Assembly: GCF_033118175.1 (NCBI RefSeq)
Contig: NW_026870889.1
Span: 1,922,001-1,986,000 of the forward strand
DNA: 64,000 nt
Reading direction: 5' to 3'
Source of the DNA: Dama dama
Lineage: Eukaryota; Chordata; Mammalia; Artiodactyla; Cervidae
In this document: piece after piece, positions 1 through 11,653 of the stretch
Layout: each line of letters begins with the position of its first letter
Numbering within the stretch: position 1 is the stretch's first letter
Notes under the pieces: generated by a model
What the model saw: only the letters and a program-made list of their open reading frames with translations
What the model was told of the DNA's origin: nothing
Database searches by the model: none
Made by a program: the position numbers and the translations under genes

Positions 1-138
1 CAGAGAGCTCGGGGTAGCCAGAGTCTCTCAGGCAGGTGCTGGGCTGGCTGCCTGTGTGGGAAGGGGCAGAGCCGACCTAGGGGCAAGTTGGGCCTCTTGC
101 TCTCCCTGCTGCCCTGAGGCTGCTGGGCCAAAGACGTC
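1..138 (+). repeat. Partial monomer at the left window edge
   Basis: This is the last fifth of a monomer, running from the CAGAGAGCTC segment to the TTGGGCATCC phase point. It carries the variant GGGGTAGCC and CTCTCAGGCAGG, which recurs at 17059-17196, showing that it belongs to the start of the 17-kb repeated unit. Confidence 0.95.
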
Positions 139-242
139 TTGGGCATCCAGCCCTTTGCTGGTCCCTTCCCTCTGACGAGGCCCTCTGAGCTCCAGCACCT
201 TGCAGTGTGGAGACAGCACCTGCCAGCAATCTCCTCTCCAAG

Positions 243-266
243 GAGGCCTCAACCGAGGCCTAGGCC
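243..266. other. Cluster of perfect palindromes in the monomer
   Basis: GAGGCCTC at 243-250 and GGCCTAGGCC at 257-266 are each self-complementary and sit 6 bp apart. Together they also form AGGCCT-N6-AGGCCT. The cluster is kept in most monomers; AGGCCT is lost where the variant GAGGCATCAACC occurs, for example near 36410. Short dyads are known to be enriched in some centromeric satellites, but their role here is unknown. Confidence 0.6.
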
Positions 267-337
267 CAGGGGAAAGGCACCAGCGGGGATGAGCCTGGGG
301 AGGCGCCCGGGCATGTCTGGACCCAGTCCCCGCAGCC

Positions 338-354
338 TGCCCCTTGGTGGGGCA
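338..354. other. Short inverted repeat, 6-bp arms
   Basis: TGCCCC-TTGGT-GGGGCA could fold into a small hairpin. It is conserved in almost every 683-bp monomer but lies outside the amplified 129-bp segment, so it is missing from most of 44.8-51.7 kb. Occasional monomers break one arm, for example GTGGGATAG at about 3077. Confidence 0.5.
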
Positions 355-3300
355 GTACCCCTGGAGGCCAGGAAGGTCTGGGCAAGGCTGACCAGGGGCA
401 TGGGACCTGCTGGGTCCTGCCCCTGGCCTGTGGGGCCTCTGAGCACAACCGGCCCTCTCCCACTGGAAGACCTCCCCGGCTGCCTCCAAAGGCCGTTTTG
501 CACGCACTCCCGCCCACTGTTCCCACCAAGCGCGCACAATGCTCCCATCCCGGGAGAAAAGCGCTTCGGGGTGGTGCTCTCTCCGGGCCCTTGCCCCTGA
601 GACTGGGGGCCAGGCAGGGGGTCCACACTCCCAGGCCAAGGCAGAACCACATGCACACGTCTGTTCCTGACCCCTGCACCGGCAGAGAGCTCGGGGGAGC
701 CAGAGTCTGTCAGGCAGCTGCTGGGCTGGCCGCCTTTGTGGGAAGGGGCAGAGCCGACCTAGGGGCAAGTTGGGCCTCTTGCTCTCCCTGCTGCCCTGAG
801 GCTGCTGGGCCAAAGAGGTCTTGGGCATCCAGCCCTTTGCTTGTCCCTTCCCTCTGACGAGGCCCTCTGAGCTCCAGCACCTTGCAGTGTGGAGACAGCC
901 CCTGCCAGCAACCTCCTCTCCAAGGAGGCCTCAACCGAGACCTAGGACCAGGGGAAAGGCACCAGCGGGGATGAGCCTGGGGAGGCGCCCAGGCATGTCT
1001 GGACCCAGTCCCCGCAGCCTGCCCCTTGGTGGGGCAGTACCCCCGGAGGCCAGGAAGGTCTGGGAAAGGCTGGCCAGGGGCAGGGGACCTGCTGGGTCCT
1101 GCCCCTGGCCTGTGGGGCCTCTGAGCACAACCGGCCCTCTCCCACTGGAAGACCTCCCCGGCTGCCTCCAAAGGCCGGTTTGCAAGCGCTCCCGACCACT
1201 GTTACCAGCAGGCGGGCACAATGCTCCTAAGCCCGGAAGAAAAGCGCTTCAGGGTGGTGCTCTCTCTGGGCCCTTGCCCCTGAGCCTGGGGGCAAGGCAG
1301 GGTGTCCACACTCCCAGGCCAAGGCAGAACCACATGCACACGTCTGACCTGCCCCCTGCACCGGCAGAGAGCTCGGGGGAGCCAGAGTCTGTCAGGCAGC
1401 TGCTGGGCTGGCCGCCTTTGTGGGAAGGGGCAGAGCCGACCTAGGGGCAAGTTGGGCCTCTTGCTCTCCCTGCTGCCCTGAGGCTGCTGGGCCAAAGAGG
1501 TCTTGGGCATCCAGCCCTTTGCTTGTCCCTTCCCTCTGACGAGGCCCTCTGAGCTCCAGCACCTTGCAGTGTGGAGACAGCCCCTGCCAGCAACCTCCTC
1601 TCCAAGGAGGCCTCAACCGAGACCTAGGCCCAGGGGAAAGGCACCAGCGGGGATGAGCCTGGGGAGGCGCCCGGGCATGTCTGGACCCAGTCCCCGCAGC
1701 CTGCCCCTTGGTGGGGCAGTACCCCCGGAGGCCAGGAAGGTCTGGGCAAGGCTGGCCAGGGGCAGGGGCCCTGCTGGGTCCTGCCCCTGGCCTGTGGGGC
1801 CTCTGAGCACAACCCGCCCTCTCCCACTGGAAGACCTCCCCGGCTGCCTCCAAAGGCCGGTTTGCAAGCGCTCCCGCCCACTGTTCCCAGCAGGCGTGCA
1901 CAATGCTCCTAAGCCCGGGAGAAAAGCGCTTCGGGGTGGTGCTCTCTCCGGGCCCTTGCCCCTGAGCCTGGGGGCAAGGCAGGGTGTCCACACTCCCAGG
2001 CCAAGGCAGAACCACATGCACACGTCTGATCTGCCCCCTGCACCGGCAGAGAGCTCGGGGGAGCCAGAGTCTGTCAGGCAGCTGCTGGGCTGGCCGCCTG
2101 TGTGGGAAGGGGCAGAGCCGACCTAGGGGCAAGTTGGGCCTCTTGCTCTCCCTGCTGCCCTGAGGCTGCTGGGCCAAAGAGGTCTTGGGCATCCAGCCCC
2201 TTGCTGGTCCCTTCCCTCTGACGAGGCCCTCTGAGCTCCAGCACCTTGCAGTGTGGAGACAGCCCCTGCCAGCAACCTCCTCTCCAAGGAGGCCTCAACC
2301 GAGGCCTAGGCCCAGGGGAAAGGCACCAGCGGGGATGAGCCAGTGGAGGCGCACGGGCATGTCTGGACCCAGTCCCCGCAGCCTGCCCCTTGGTGGGGCA
2401 GTACCCCCGGAGGCCAGGAAGGTCTGGGCAAGGCTGGCCAGGGGCAGGGGCCCTGCTGGGTCCTGCCCCTGGCCTGTGGGGCCTCTGAGCACAACCGGCC
2501 CTCTCCCACTGGAAGACCTCCCCGGCTGCCTCCAAAGGCCGGTTTGCCAACACTCCCACCCGCTGTTCCCGCCAGGCACGCACAATGCTCCCAAGCCCGG
2601 GAGAAAAGCGCTTCGGGGTGTTGCTCTCTCCGGGCCCTTGCCCCTGAGCCTGGGGTCCAGGCAGTGTGTCCACACTCCCAGACCAAGGCAGAACCACATG
2701 CACACGTCTGTTCCTGACCCCTGCACCGGCAGAGCGCTCGGGGGAGCCACAGTCTGTCAGGCAGCTGCTGGGTTGGCTGCCTGTGTGGGAAGGGGCAGAG
2801 CCGACCTAGGGGCAAGTTGGGCCTCTTGCTCTCCCTGCTGCCCTGAGGCTGCTGGGCCAAAGAGGTCTTGGGCATCCAGCCCCTTGCTGATCCCTTCCCG
2901 CTGACGAGGCCCTCTGAGCTCCAGCACCTTGCAGTGTGGAGACAGCCCCTGCCAGCAACCTCCTCTCCAAGGAGGCCTCAACCGAGGCCTAGGCCCAGGG
3001 GAAAGGCACCAGCGGGGATGAGCCTGGGGAGGCGCCCGGGCATGTCTGGACCCAGTCCCCGCAGCCTGCCCCTTGGTGGGATAGTAACCCCGGAGTCCAG
3101 GAGGGTCTGGGCAAGGCTGCCAGGGGCAGGGACACTGCTGGGTCCTGCCCCTGGCCTGTGGGGCGTCTGAGCACAACCGGCACTCTCCCGCTGGAAGACC
3201 TCCCTGGCTGCCTCCAAAGGCCGGTTTGCAAGCACTCCCGCGCGCTGTTCCCGCCAGGCACGCACAATGCTACCAAGCCCGAGAGAAAAGCGCTTCGGGG

Positions 3301-6300
3301 TGGTGCTCTCTCCGGACCCTTGCCCCTGAGCCTGGGGGACAGGCAGGGGGAACACACTCCCAGGCCAAGGCAGAACGACATGCACACGTCTGTTCCTGCC
3401 CCCTACACCGGCAGAGAGATCGGGGGAGCCAGAGACTGCCAGGCTGCTGCTGGGCTGGCTGCCTGTCTGGGACGGGGCAGAGCCGACCTAGGGGCAAGTT
3501 GGGCCTCTTGTTCTCCCTGCTGCCCTGAGGCTGCTGGGTCAAAGAGGTCTTGGGCATCCAGCCCTTTGCTGGTCCCTTCCCTCTGACGAGGCCCTCTGAG
3601 CTCCAGCACCTTGCAGTGTGGAGACAGCCCCTGCCAGCAACCTCCTCTCCAAAGAGGCCTCAACCGAGGCCTACGCCCAGGGGAAAGGCACCAGCGGGGA
3701 TGATCCTGGGGAGGCGCACGGACATGTCTGGACCCAGTCACCGCAGCCTGCCCCTTGTTGGGGCAGTACCCCCGGAGGCCAGGAAGGTCTGGGCAAGGCT
3801 GACCAGGGGCAGGGGCCCTGCTGGGTCCTGCCCCTGGCCTGTGGGGCCTCTGAGCCCAACCGGCCCTCTCCCACTGGAAGACCTCCCCGGCTGCCTCCAA
3901 AGGCCGGTTTGCAAGCGCTCACGCCCACTGTTCCCAGCAGGCGTGGACAATGCTTCCAAGCCCGGGAGAAAAGCGCTTCAGGGTGGTGCTCTCTCTGGGC
4001 CCTTGCCCCTGAGCCTGGGGGCAAGGCAGGGTGTCCACACTCCCAGGCCAAGGCAGAACCACATGCACACGTCTGATCTGCGCCCTGCACCGGCAGAGAG
4101 CTCGGGGGAGCCAGAGTCTGTCAGGCAGCTGCTGGGCTGGCCGCCTGTGTGGGAAGGGGCAGAGCCGACCTAGGGGCAAGTTGGGCCTCTTGCTCTCCCT
4201 GCTGCCCTGAGGCTGCTGGGCCAAAGAGGTCTTGGCCATCCAGCCCCTTGCTGGTCCCTTCCCTCTGACGAGGCCCTCTGAGCTCCAGCACCTTGCAGTG
4301 TGGAGACAGCCCCTGCCAGCAACCTCCTCTCCAAGGAGGCCTCAACCGAGGCCTAGGCCCAGGGGAAAGGCACCAGCGGGTATGAGCCTGGGGAGACGCC
4401 CGGGCATGACTGGACCCAGGCCCGCAGCCTGCCCCTTGGTGGGGCAGTACCCCCGGAGGCCAGGAAGGTCTGGGCAAGGCTGGCCAGGGGCAGGGGCCCT
4501 GCTGGGTCCTGCCCCTGGCCTGTGGGGCCTCTGAGCACAACCGGCCCTCTCCCACTGGAAGACCTCCCCGGCTGCCTCCAAAGGCCGGTTTGCCAACACT
4601 CCCGCCCGCTGTTCTCGCCAGGCACGCACAATTCTCCCAAGCCCGGGAGAAAAGCGCTTCGGTGTGTTGCTCTCTCCGGGCCCTTGCCCCTGAGTGTGGG
4701 GGCCAGGCAGTGGTTCCACACTCCCAGACCAAGGCAGAACCACATGCACACGTCTGTTCCTGACCCCTGCACCGGCAGAGAGCTCGGGGGAGCCAGAGTC
4801 TGTCAGGCAGCTGCTGGGCTGGCCGCCTGTGTGGGAAGGGGCAGAGCCGACCTAGGGGCAAGTTGGGCCTATTCCTCTCCCTGCTGCCCTAAGGCTGCTG
4901 GGCCAAAGAGGTCTTGGGCATCCAGCCCCTTGCTGGTCCCTTCCCTCTGACGAGGCCCTCTGAGCTCCAGCACCTTGCAGTGTGGAGACAGCCCCTGCCA
5001 GCAACCTCCTCTCCAAGGAGGCCTCAACCGAGGCCTAGGCCCAGGGGAAAGGCACCAGCGGGGATGAGCCAGTGGAGGCGCAAGGGCATGTCTGGACCCA
5101 GTCCCCGCAGCCTGCCCCTTGGTGGGGCAGTACCCCCGGAGGCCAGGAAGGTCTGGGCAAGGCTGCCAGGGGCAGGGGCCCTGCTGGGTCCTGCCCCTGG
5201 CCTGTGGGGCGTCTGAGCACAACCGGCACTCTCCCGCTGGAAGACCTGCCCGGCTGCCTCCAAAGGCCGGTTAACAAGCGCTCCCGCCCACTGTTCCCAG
5301 CAGGCGTGCACAATGCTCCCAAGCCCGGGAGAAAAGCGCTTCGGGGTGGTGCTCGCTCCGGGCCCTTGCCCATGAGCCTGGGGGCAAGGCAGGGTGTCCA
5401 CACGCCCAGGCCAAGGCAGAACCACATGCACACGTCTGATCTGCCCCCTGCACCGGCAGAGAGCTCGGGGGAGCCAGAGTCTGTCAGGCAGCTGCTGGGC
5501 TGGCCGCCTGTGTGGGAAGGGGCAGAGCCGACCTAGGGGCAAGTTGGGCCTCTTGCTCTCCCTGCTGCCCTGAGGCTGCTGGGCCAAAGAGGTCTTGGGC
5601 ATCCAGCCCCTTGCTTGTCCCTTCCCTCTGACGAGGCCCTCTGAGCTCCAGCACCTTGCAGTGTGGAGACAGCACCTGCCAGCAATCTCCTCTCCAAGGA
5701 GGCCTCAACCGAGGCCTAGGCCCAGGGGAAAGGCACCAGCGGGGTTGAGCCAGGGGAGGCGCCCGGGCATGTCTGGACCCTGTCCCCGCAGCCTGCCCCT
5801 TGGTGGGGCAGTACCCCCGGAGGCCAGGAAGGTCGGGGCAAGGCTGGCCAGGGGCAGGGGCCCTGCTGGGTCCTGCCCCTGGCCTGTGGGGCCTCTGAGC
5901 ACAACCGGCCCTTGCCCACTGGAAGACCTCCCCGGCTGCCTCCAAAGGCCGGTTTGCAAGCCCTCCCGCCCACTGTTCCCGCCAGGCGCGCACAATGCTC
6001 CCAAGCCCGGGAGAAAAGCGCTTCGGGGTGGTGGTCTCTCCGGGCCCCTGCCCCTGAGCCTGGGGGCCAGGCAGGGGATCCACAGTCCCAGGCCAAGGCA
6101 GAACCACATGCACACGTCTGTTCCTGCCCCCTCCACCGGCAGAGAGCTGGGGGGAGCCAGAGTCTGTCAGGCAGCTGCAGGGCTGGCCGCCTGTGTGGGA
6201 AGGGGCAGAGCCGACCTAGGGGCAAGTTGGGCCTCTTGCTCTCCCTGCTGCCCTGAGGCTGCTGGGCCAAAGAGGTCTTGGGCATCCAGCCCCTTGCTGG

Positions 6301-8923
6301 TCCCTTCCCTCTGACGAGGCCCTCTGAGCTCCAGCACCTTGCAGTGTGGAGACAGCCCCTGCCAGCAACCTCCTCTCCAAGGAGGCCTCAACCGAGGCCT
6401 AGGCCCAGGGGAAAGGCACCAGCGGGGATGAGCCAGTGGAGGCGCACGGGCATGTCTGGACCCAGTCCCCGCAGCCTGCCCCTTGGTGGGGCAGTACCCC
6501 CGGAGGCCAGGAAGGTCTGGGCAAGGCTGGCCAGGGGCAGGGGCCCTGCTGGGTCCTGCCCCTGGGCTGTGGGGCCTCTGAGCACAACCGGCCCTCTCCC
6601 ACTGGAAGACCTCCCCGGCTGCCTCCAAAGGCCGGTTTGCCAACACTCCCGCCCGCTGTTCCCGCCAGGCACGCACAATGCTCCCAAGCCCGGGAGAAAA
6701 GCGCTTCGGGGTGTTGCCCTCTCCGGACCCTTGCCCCTGAGCCTGGGGTCCAGGCAGTGGGTCCACACTCCCAGACCAAGGCAGAACCACATGCACTCGT
6801 CTGTTCCTGACCCCTGCACCGGCAGAGAGCTCGGGAGAGCCAGAGTCTGTCAGGCAGCTGCTGGGTTGGCTGCCTGTGTGGGAAGGGGCAGAGCCGACCT
6901 AGGGGCAAGTTGGGCCTCTTCCTCTCCCTGCTGCCCTGAGGCTGCTGGGCCAAAGACGTCTTGGGCATCCAGCCCCTTACTGGTCCCTTCCCTCTGACGA
7001 GGCCCTCTGAGCTCCAGCACCTTGCAGTGTGGAGACAGCCCCTGCCAGCAACCTCCTCTCCAAGGAGGCCTCAACCGAGGCCTAGGCCCAGGGGAAAGGC
7101 ACCAGCGGGGATGAGCCAGTGGAGGCCCAAGGGCATGTCTGGACCCAGTCCCTGCAGCCTGCCCCTTGGTGGGGCAGTACCCCCGGAGGCCAGGAAGGTC
7201 TGGGCAAGGCTGCGAGGGGCAGGGGCCCTGCTGGGTCGTGCCACTGGCCTGTGGGGCGTCTGAGCACAACCGGCACTCTCCCGCTGGAAGACCTCCCCGT
7301 CTGCCTCCAAAGGCCGGTTTGCAAGCACTCCCGCCCGCTGTTCCCGCCAGGCAGGCACAATGCTCCCAAGCCCGGGAGAAAAGCGCTTCGGGGTGGTGCT
7401 CTCCTCGGGCCCTTGCCCCTGATCCTGGGGGCCAGGCAGTTGGAACACACTCCCAGGCCAAGGCAGAACGACATGCACACGTCTGTTCCTGCCCCCTAAA
7501 CCGGCAGAGAGCTCTGGGGAGCCAGAGACTGCCAGGCTGCTGCTGGGCTGGCTGCCTGTGTGGGACGGGGCAGAGCCGACCTAGGGGCAAGTTGGGCCTC
7601 TTGCTCTCCCTGCTGCCCTGAGGCTGCTGGGTCAAAGAGGTCTTGGGCATCCAGCCCTTTGCTGGTCCCTTCCCTCTGACGAGGCCCTCTGAGCTCCAGC
7701 ACCTTGCAGTGTGGAGACAGCCCCTGCCAGCAACCTCCTCTCCAAAGAGGCCTCAACCGAGGCCTACGCCCAGGGGAAAAGCACCAGCGGGGATGATCCT
7801 GGGGAGGCGCACGGACATGTCTGGACCCAGTCCCCGCAGCCTGCCCCTTGGTGGGGCAGTACCCCCGGAGGCCAGGAAGGTCTGGGCAAGGCTGGCCAGG
7901 GGCAGGGGCCCTGCTGGGTCCTGCCCCTGGCCTGTGAGGCCTCTGAGCACAACCGGCCCTCTCCCAATGGAAGACCTCCCCGGCTGCCTCCAAAGTCCTC
8001 TTTGCAAACACTCCCGCACGCTGTTCACGCCAGGCTCGCACAATGCTCCCAAGCCCGGGAGAAAAGCGCTTCGGGGTGGTGCTCTCTCCGGGCCCTTGCC
8101 CCTAAGCCTGCGGGCCAGGCAGGGGGAACACACTCCCAGGCCAAGACAGAACGACATGAACACGTCTGTTCCTGCCCCCTACACCGGCAGAGAGCTCGGG
8201 GGAGCCAGAGTCTCTCAGGCAGGTGCTGGGCTGGCCGCCTGTGTGGGAAGGGGCAGAGCCGACCTAGGGGCAAGTTGGGCCTCTTGCTCTCCCTGCTGCC
8301 CTGAGGTTGCTGGGCCAAAGACGTCTTGGGCATCCAGCCCTTTGCTGGTCCCTTCCCTCTGACGAGGCCCTCTGAGCTCCAGCACCTTGCAGTGTGGAGA
8401 CAGCACCTGCCAGCAATCTCCTCTCCAAGGAGGCCTCAACCGAGGCCTAGGCCCAGGGGAAAGGCACCAGCGGGGATGAGCCTGGGGAGGTGCCCGGGCA
8501 TGTCTGGACCCAGTCCCCGCAGCCTGCCCCTTGGTGGGGCAGTACCCCTGGAGGCCAGGAAGGTCTGGGCAAGGCTGACCAGGGGCAGGGGACCTGCTGG
8601 GTCCTGCCCCTGGCCTGTGGGGCCTCTGAGCACAACCGGCCCTCTCCCACTGGAAGACCTCCCCGGCTGCCTCCAAAGGCCGTTTTGCACGCACTCCCGC
8701 CCACTGTTCCCACCAAGCGCGCACAATGTTCCCATCCCGGGAGAAAAGCGCTTCGGGGTGGTGCTCTCTCCGGGCCCTTGCCCCTGAGACTGGGGGCCAG
8801 GCAGGGGGTCCACACTCCCAGGCCAAGGCAGAACCACATGCACACGTCTGTTCCTGACCCCTGCACCGGCAGAGAGCTCGGGGGAGCCAGAGTCTGTCAG
8901 GCAGCTGCTGGGCTGGCCGCCTT

Positions 8924-11608
8924 TGTGGGAAGGGGCAGAGCCGACCTAGGGGCAAGTTGGGCCTCTTGCTCTCCCTGCTGCCCTGAGGCTGCTGGGCCAA
9001 AGAGGTCTTGGGCATCCAGCCCCTTGCTGGTCCCTTCCCGCTGACGAGGCCCTCTGAGCTCCAGCACCTTGCAGTGTGGAGACAGCCCCTGCCAGCAACC
9101 TCCTCTCCAAGGAGGCCTCAACCGAGGCCTATGCCCAGGGGAAAGGCACCAGCGGGGATGAGCCTGGGGAGGCGCCCAGGCATGTCTGGACCCAGTCCCC
9201 GCAGCCTGCCCCTTGGTGGGGCAGTACCCCCGGAGGCCAGGAAGGTCTGGGCAAGGCTGGCCAGGGGCAGGGGACCTGCTGGGTTTTGCCCCTGGCCTGT
9301 GAGGCCTCTGAGCACAACCGGCCCTCTCCCACTGGTAGACCTCCACGGCTGCCTCCAAAGTCCTGTTTGCAAACACTCCCGCCCGCTGTTCACGCCAGGC
9401 TCGCACAATGCTCCCAAGCCCGGGAGAAAAGCGCATTGGGGTGGTGCTCTCTCTGGGCCCTTGCCCCTGAGCCTGGGGGCAAGGCAGGGGGAACACACTC
9501 CCAGGCCAAGGCAGAACCACATGCCCACGTCTGTTCCTGTCCCCTGCACCGGCAGAGAGCTTGGGGGAGCCAGAGTCTGTCAGGCAGCTGCTGGGTTGGC
9601 CGCCTGTGTGGGAAGGGGCAGAGCCGCCCTAGGGGCAAGTTGGGCCTCTTGCTCTCCCTGCTGCCCTGAGGCTGCTGGGCCAAAGACGTCTTGGGCATCC
9701 AGCCCCTTACTGGTCCCTTACCTCTGACGAGGCCCTCTGAGCTCCAGCACCTTGCAGTGTGGAGACAGCCCCTGCCTGCAACCTCCTCTCCAAGGAGGCC
9801 TCAACCGAGGCCTAGGCCCAGGGGAAAGGCACCAGCGGGGATGAGCCTGGGGAGGCGCCCGGGCATGTCTGGACCCAGGCCCCGCAGCCTGCCCCTTGGT
9901 GGGGCAGTACCCCCGGAGGCCAGGAAGGTCTGGGCAAGGCTGGCCAGGGGCAGGGGCCCTGCTGCGTCCTGCCCCTGGCCTGTGGGTCCTCTGAGCACAA
10001 CCGGCCCTCTCCCACTGGAAGACCTCCCCGGCTGCCTCCAAAGGCCGGTTTGCAAGCGCTCCCGCCCACTGTTCCCAGCAGGCGTGCACAATGCTCCCAA
10101 GCCCGGGAGAAAAGCGCTTCAGGGTGGTGCTCTCTCCGGGCCCTTGCCCCTGAGCCTGGGGGCAAGGCAGGGTGTCCACACTCCCAGGACAAGGCAGAAC
10201 CACATGCACACGTCTGATCTGCCCCCTGCACCGGCAGAGAGCTCGGGAGAGCCAGAGTCTGTCAGGCAGCTGCTGGGCTGGCCGCCTGTGTGGGAAGGGG
10301 CAGAGCCGACCTAGGGGCAAGTTGGGCCTCTTGCTCTCCCTGCTGCCCTGAGGCTGCTGGGCCAAAGAGGTCTTGGGCATCCAGCCCCTTGCTGGTCCCT
10401 TCCCTCTGACGAGGCCCTCTGAGCTCCAGCACCTTGCAGTGTGGAGACAGCCCCTGCCAGCAACCTCCTCTCCAAGGAGGCCTCAACCGAGGCCTAGGCC
10501 CAGGGGAAAGGCACCAGCGGGGATGAGCCTGGGGAGGCGCCCGGCCATGTCTGGACCCAGTCCCCGCAGCCTGCCCCTTGGTGGGGCAGTACCCCCGGAG
10601 GCCAGGAAGGTCTGGGCAAGGCTGCCAGGGGCAGGGACACTGCTGGGTCCTGCCCCTGGCCTGTGGGGCGTCTGAGCACAACCGGCACTCTCCCGCTGGA
10701 AGACCTCCCCGTCTGCCTCGAAAGGCCGGTTTGCAAGCACTCCCGCCCGCTGTTCCCGCCAGGCACGCACAATGCTCCCAAGCCCGGGAGAAAAGCGCTT
10801 CGGGGTGGTGCTCTCACCGGGCCCTTGCCCCTGAGCCTGGGGGCCAGGCAGGGGGAACACACTCCCAGGCCAAGGCAGAACGACATGCACACGTCTGTTC
10901 CTGCCCCCTACACCGGCAGAGAGCTCGGGGGAGCCAGAGACTGCCAGGCTGCTGCTGGGCTGGCCGCCTGTGTGGGACGGGGCAGAGCCGACCTAGGGGC
11001 AAGTTGGGCCTCTTTCTCTCCCTGCTGCCCTGAGGCTGCTGGGTCAAAGAGGTCTTGGGCATCCAGCCCTTTGCTGGTCCCTTCCCTCTGACGAGGCCCT
11101 CTGATCTCCAGCACCTTGCAGTGTGGAGACAGCCCCTGCCAGCAACCTCCTCTCCAAAGAGGCCTCAACCGAGGCCTAGGCCCAGGGGAAAGGCACCAGC
11201 GGGGATGAGCCTGGGGAGGCGCCCGGGCATGTCTGGACCCAGTCCCCGCAGCCTGCCCCTTGGTGGGGCAGTACCCCCGGAGGCCAGGAAGGTCTGGGCA
11301 AGGCTGGCCAGGGTCAGGGGCCCTGCTGGGTCCTGCCCCTGGCCTGTGGGGCCTCTGAGCACAACCGGCCCTCTCCCACTGGAAGACCTCCCCGGCTGCC
11401 TCCAAAGTCCTGTTTGCAAACACTCCCGCCCGCTGTTCACGCCAGGCTCGCACAATGCTCCCAAGCCCGGGAGATAAGCGCATTGGGGTGGTTCTCTCTC
11501 CGGGCCCTTGCCCCTGAGCCTGGGGGCAAGGCACGGGGAACACACTCCCTGGCCAAGGCAGAACCACATGCCCACGTCTGTTCCTGTCCCCTGCACCGGC
11601 AGAGAGCT
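8924..11608 (+). repeat. Four-monomer subrepeat, unit a (period 2730 bp), in 17-kb copy 1
   Basis: The monomers at 9008, 9691, 10373 and 11055 are repeated in the same order at 11738, 12421, 13103 and 13785. The match is bounded on the left by 8923 T versus 11653 G and on the right by 11609 C versus 14339 T. Internal differences are few, for example a T/C in the CTCTCYGGGCC segment near 9457. The third monomer of the unit carries an exact CENP-B-box match. Confidence 0.9.
10707..10723 (-). other. CENP-B box core match
   Basis: Reading the minus strand, TTTCGAGGCAGACGGGG fits the conserved CENP-B box core TTCG-N4-A-N2-CGGG at all nine fixed bases. It lies in the S-type monomer starting at 10373. 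The box is the binding site of CENP-B in mammalian centromeres; binding here is not shown. Confidence 0.75.
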
Positions 11609-11653
11609 CGGGGGAGCCAGAGTCTCTCAGGCAGGTGCTGGGCTGGCCGCCTG

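Larger units (their letters stand above)
139..820 (+). repeat. Reference monomer, ordinary (L) type, 682 bp
   Basis: This monomer is used to describe the anatomy. About the first 325 bp hold palindromic short motifs: GAGGCCTC at 243-250, GGCCTAGGCC at 257-266, and TGCCCC-TTGGT-GGGGCA at 338-354. The L type is defined by GGGGCCTCTGAGCACAACC followed by GGCCCTCTCCCACTGG. From the GGAAGACC at about 466 to the CCCTT near 592 lies the segment that is amplified elsewhere as a 129-bp unit. It contains the 8-bp palindrome AAGCGCTT at 559-566. The rest runs through GTCTGTTCCTGACCCC to the two-part SacI-like GAGCTC segment. Reading frames on both strands cross it, but none survives into neighbouring monomers in frame because 682 is not divisible by three. 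Confidence 0.9.

Noticed and set aside
559..590. CTTCGGGGTGGTGCTC with the downstream CCGGG as a plus-strand CENP-B box
   Set aside because: The TTCG half is present but the A and CGGG positions do not fit the fixed spacing.
1..828. CpG-island promoter
   Set aside because: High G+C and CpG are spread evenly through all monomers with no TATA, initiator or gene downstream; repeats of this kind are usually heterochromatic.
139..858. 239-codon plus-strand frame repeated in many monomers (protein beginning with Gly-Ile-Gln-Pro after a TTG start)
   Set aside because: It starts at TTG rather than ATG, changes length with every 1-bp indel, ends soon after the monomer end, and is matched by equally long frames on the minus strand. 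A 682-683 bp period cannot keep one frame. No coding constraint is visible.
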